From Candidatus Peribacteria bacterium (lineage in GTDB: Bacteria; Patescibacteriota; Gracilibacteria; Peribacterales; Peribacteraceae), in contig SICS01000006.1 in NCBI GenBank assembly GCA_009691305.1, positions 1-40,807 on the forward strand: 40,807 bases of DNA, in the 5' to 3' direction. The position numbers and the translations under genes are program-made. Of the stretch, positions 40,336-40,807 are shown piece after piece. The stretch's first letter is position 1, and each line of letters starts with the position of its first letter. The notes beneath the pieces are model-generated. The model made no database searches. It was not told where the DNA came from and saw only the letters and a program-made list of their open reading frames with translations.

Positions 40336-40807
40336 TAAGGAGATGTTCCATGCGCAGGTTCTCCTACACATACCTTGTTACGACTTACTCCCAGTCAACA
40401 GTGTCACCGTGGTACCTCCTCTTGCGAGTAAAGGTCCTTCGGGTGCCCCTGTCTCCCATGAGTTGACGGGCGGTGAGTACAAGACCCAGGAACATATTCA
40501 CCGTAGTATCGCTGACCTACGGTTACTAGCGATTCCAACTTCATGCCGGCGAGTTGCAGCCGGCAATCCGAACTGAGAACGGTTTTGGTGGGATTGGCTC
40601 CCCCTTGCGGGTTCGCTGCCCTCTGTACCGTCCATTGTAACATGGGTGTAGCCCCAGACATAAAGGACACGCTGATCTGACGTCATCCCCACCTTCCTCC
40701 GCCTTGGAGGCGGCAGTCTCCCCTGAAAAAGCAACAGAGGATGAGGGTTGCGCTCGTTCGCTGACTGAACAGTACACCTCAAGGCACGAGCTGACGACGA
40801 CCGTGCA
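40336..40807 (-). rRNA. 16S ribosomal RNA, 3' portion (runs off the right edge)
   Basis: On the minus strand the universal blocks appear in order: GTCGTCAGCTCGTG, AACGAGCGCAACCC, GGAGGAAGGTGGGGATGACG, GGAATCGCTAGTAA, CACCGCCCGTCA and AAGTCGTAACAAGGTA, then helix 45 and a tail ending ATCTCCTTA at 40336. About 470 nt of the ~1500-nt gene are in the window. The tail and the 1396 position are divergent (see findings). Confidence 0.97.

Noticed and set aside
40675-40735. Palindrome ccgccttggaggcgg as another dispersed repeat
   Set aside because: It lies in a variable hairpin of the 16S rRNA at the expected place and is part of normal rRNA structure.

Overview
The window is chromosomal DNA, most likely from a Patescibacteria (Candidate Phyla Radiation) bacterium; I favour a Peregrinibacteria/Peribacteria-type lineage. 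The evidence is indirect: many short housekeeping genes on both strands, a type IV pilus locus, RNase J, a divergent 16S rRNA tail, almost no Shine-Dalgarno sequences, and several families of short palindromic repeats that enter genes. TGA is an ordinary stop codon here, so the Gracilibacteria/Absconditabacteria code does not apply. I could run no database search, so the lineage is an inference.

Layout. 1-2.5 kb: the end of an unknown gene, then rnj (RNase J, minus) with a second, recoded copy of its C-terminal peptide behind it. 2.7-6.6 kb: a PP2C-like membrane protein, a nucleotidyltransferase, a Ser-rich membrane protein and the prepilin peptidase. 6.6-6.9 kb: a strong candidate for an unannotated structured ncRNA of about 178 nt (minus). 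6.9-10.4 kb: smpB, recR, an unknown gene and purH. 10.4-15.2 kb: a response regulator, a disrupted pilB, two tandem pilins and a sensor histidine kinase. 15.2-15.9 kb: rnpB (minus) and tRNA-Thr(UGU). 15.9-24.1 kb: an initiating sugar transferase, an exonuclease fused to a decayed DinG-type helicase, nusA, a DUF1189-like membrane protein, a GT2 glycosyltransferase and tsaB. 24.1-28.4 kb: secA flanked on both sides by PIN-domain toxin-antitoxin modules. 28.5-40 kb: a holB-like gene, a TPR protein, a ferredoxin, sufC, a YbaK/ProX-type editing protein, an APC permease, a methyltransferase, a GT39-like membrane protein, sufB, sufD and several very small genes. The right edge holds the 3' part of 16S rRNA (minus), with no 23S downstream of it in this window.

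Functions. The genes cover translation and RNA processing (16S, rnpB, smpB, tRNA-Thr, tsaB, tRNA editing, RNase J, NusA), recombination and replication (recR, holB-like), secretion (secA), type IV pili with a two-component system, Fe-S assembly (SufBCD plus ferredoxin), the last two steps of IMP synthesis (purH) and surface polysaccharide synthesis.

Three signals stand out. (1) Short palindromic repeat families lie in intergenic DNA and also in frame inside conserved genes (purH, secA, sufC, the exonuclease gene, the GT2 gene, tsaB, the editing gene) and inside rnpB. (2) At least twelve genes have a -10-like hexamer ending 6-9 nt before the start codon, which implies leaderless mRNAs, and the 16S tail has an altered anti-Shine-Dalgarno. 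(3) The last nine residues of RNase J occur twice, with every synonymous position changed.
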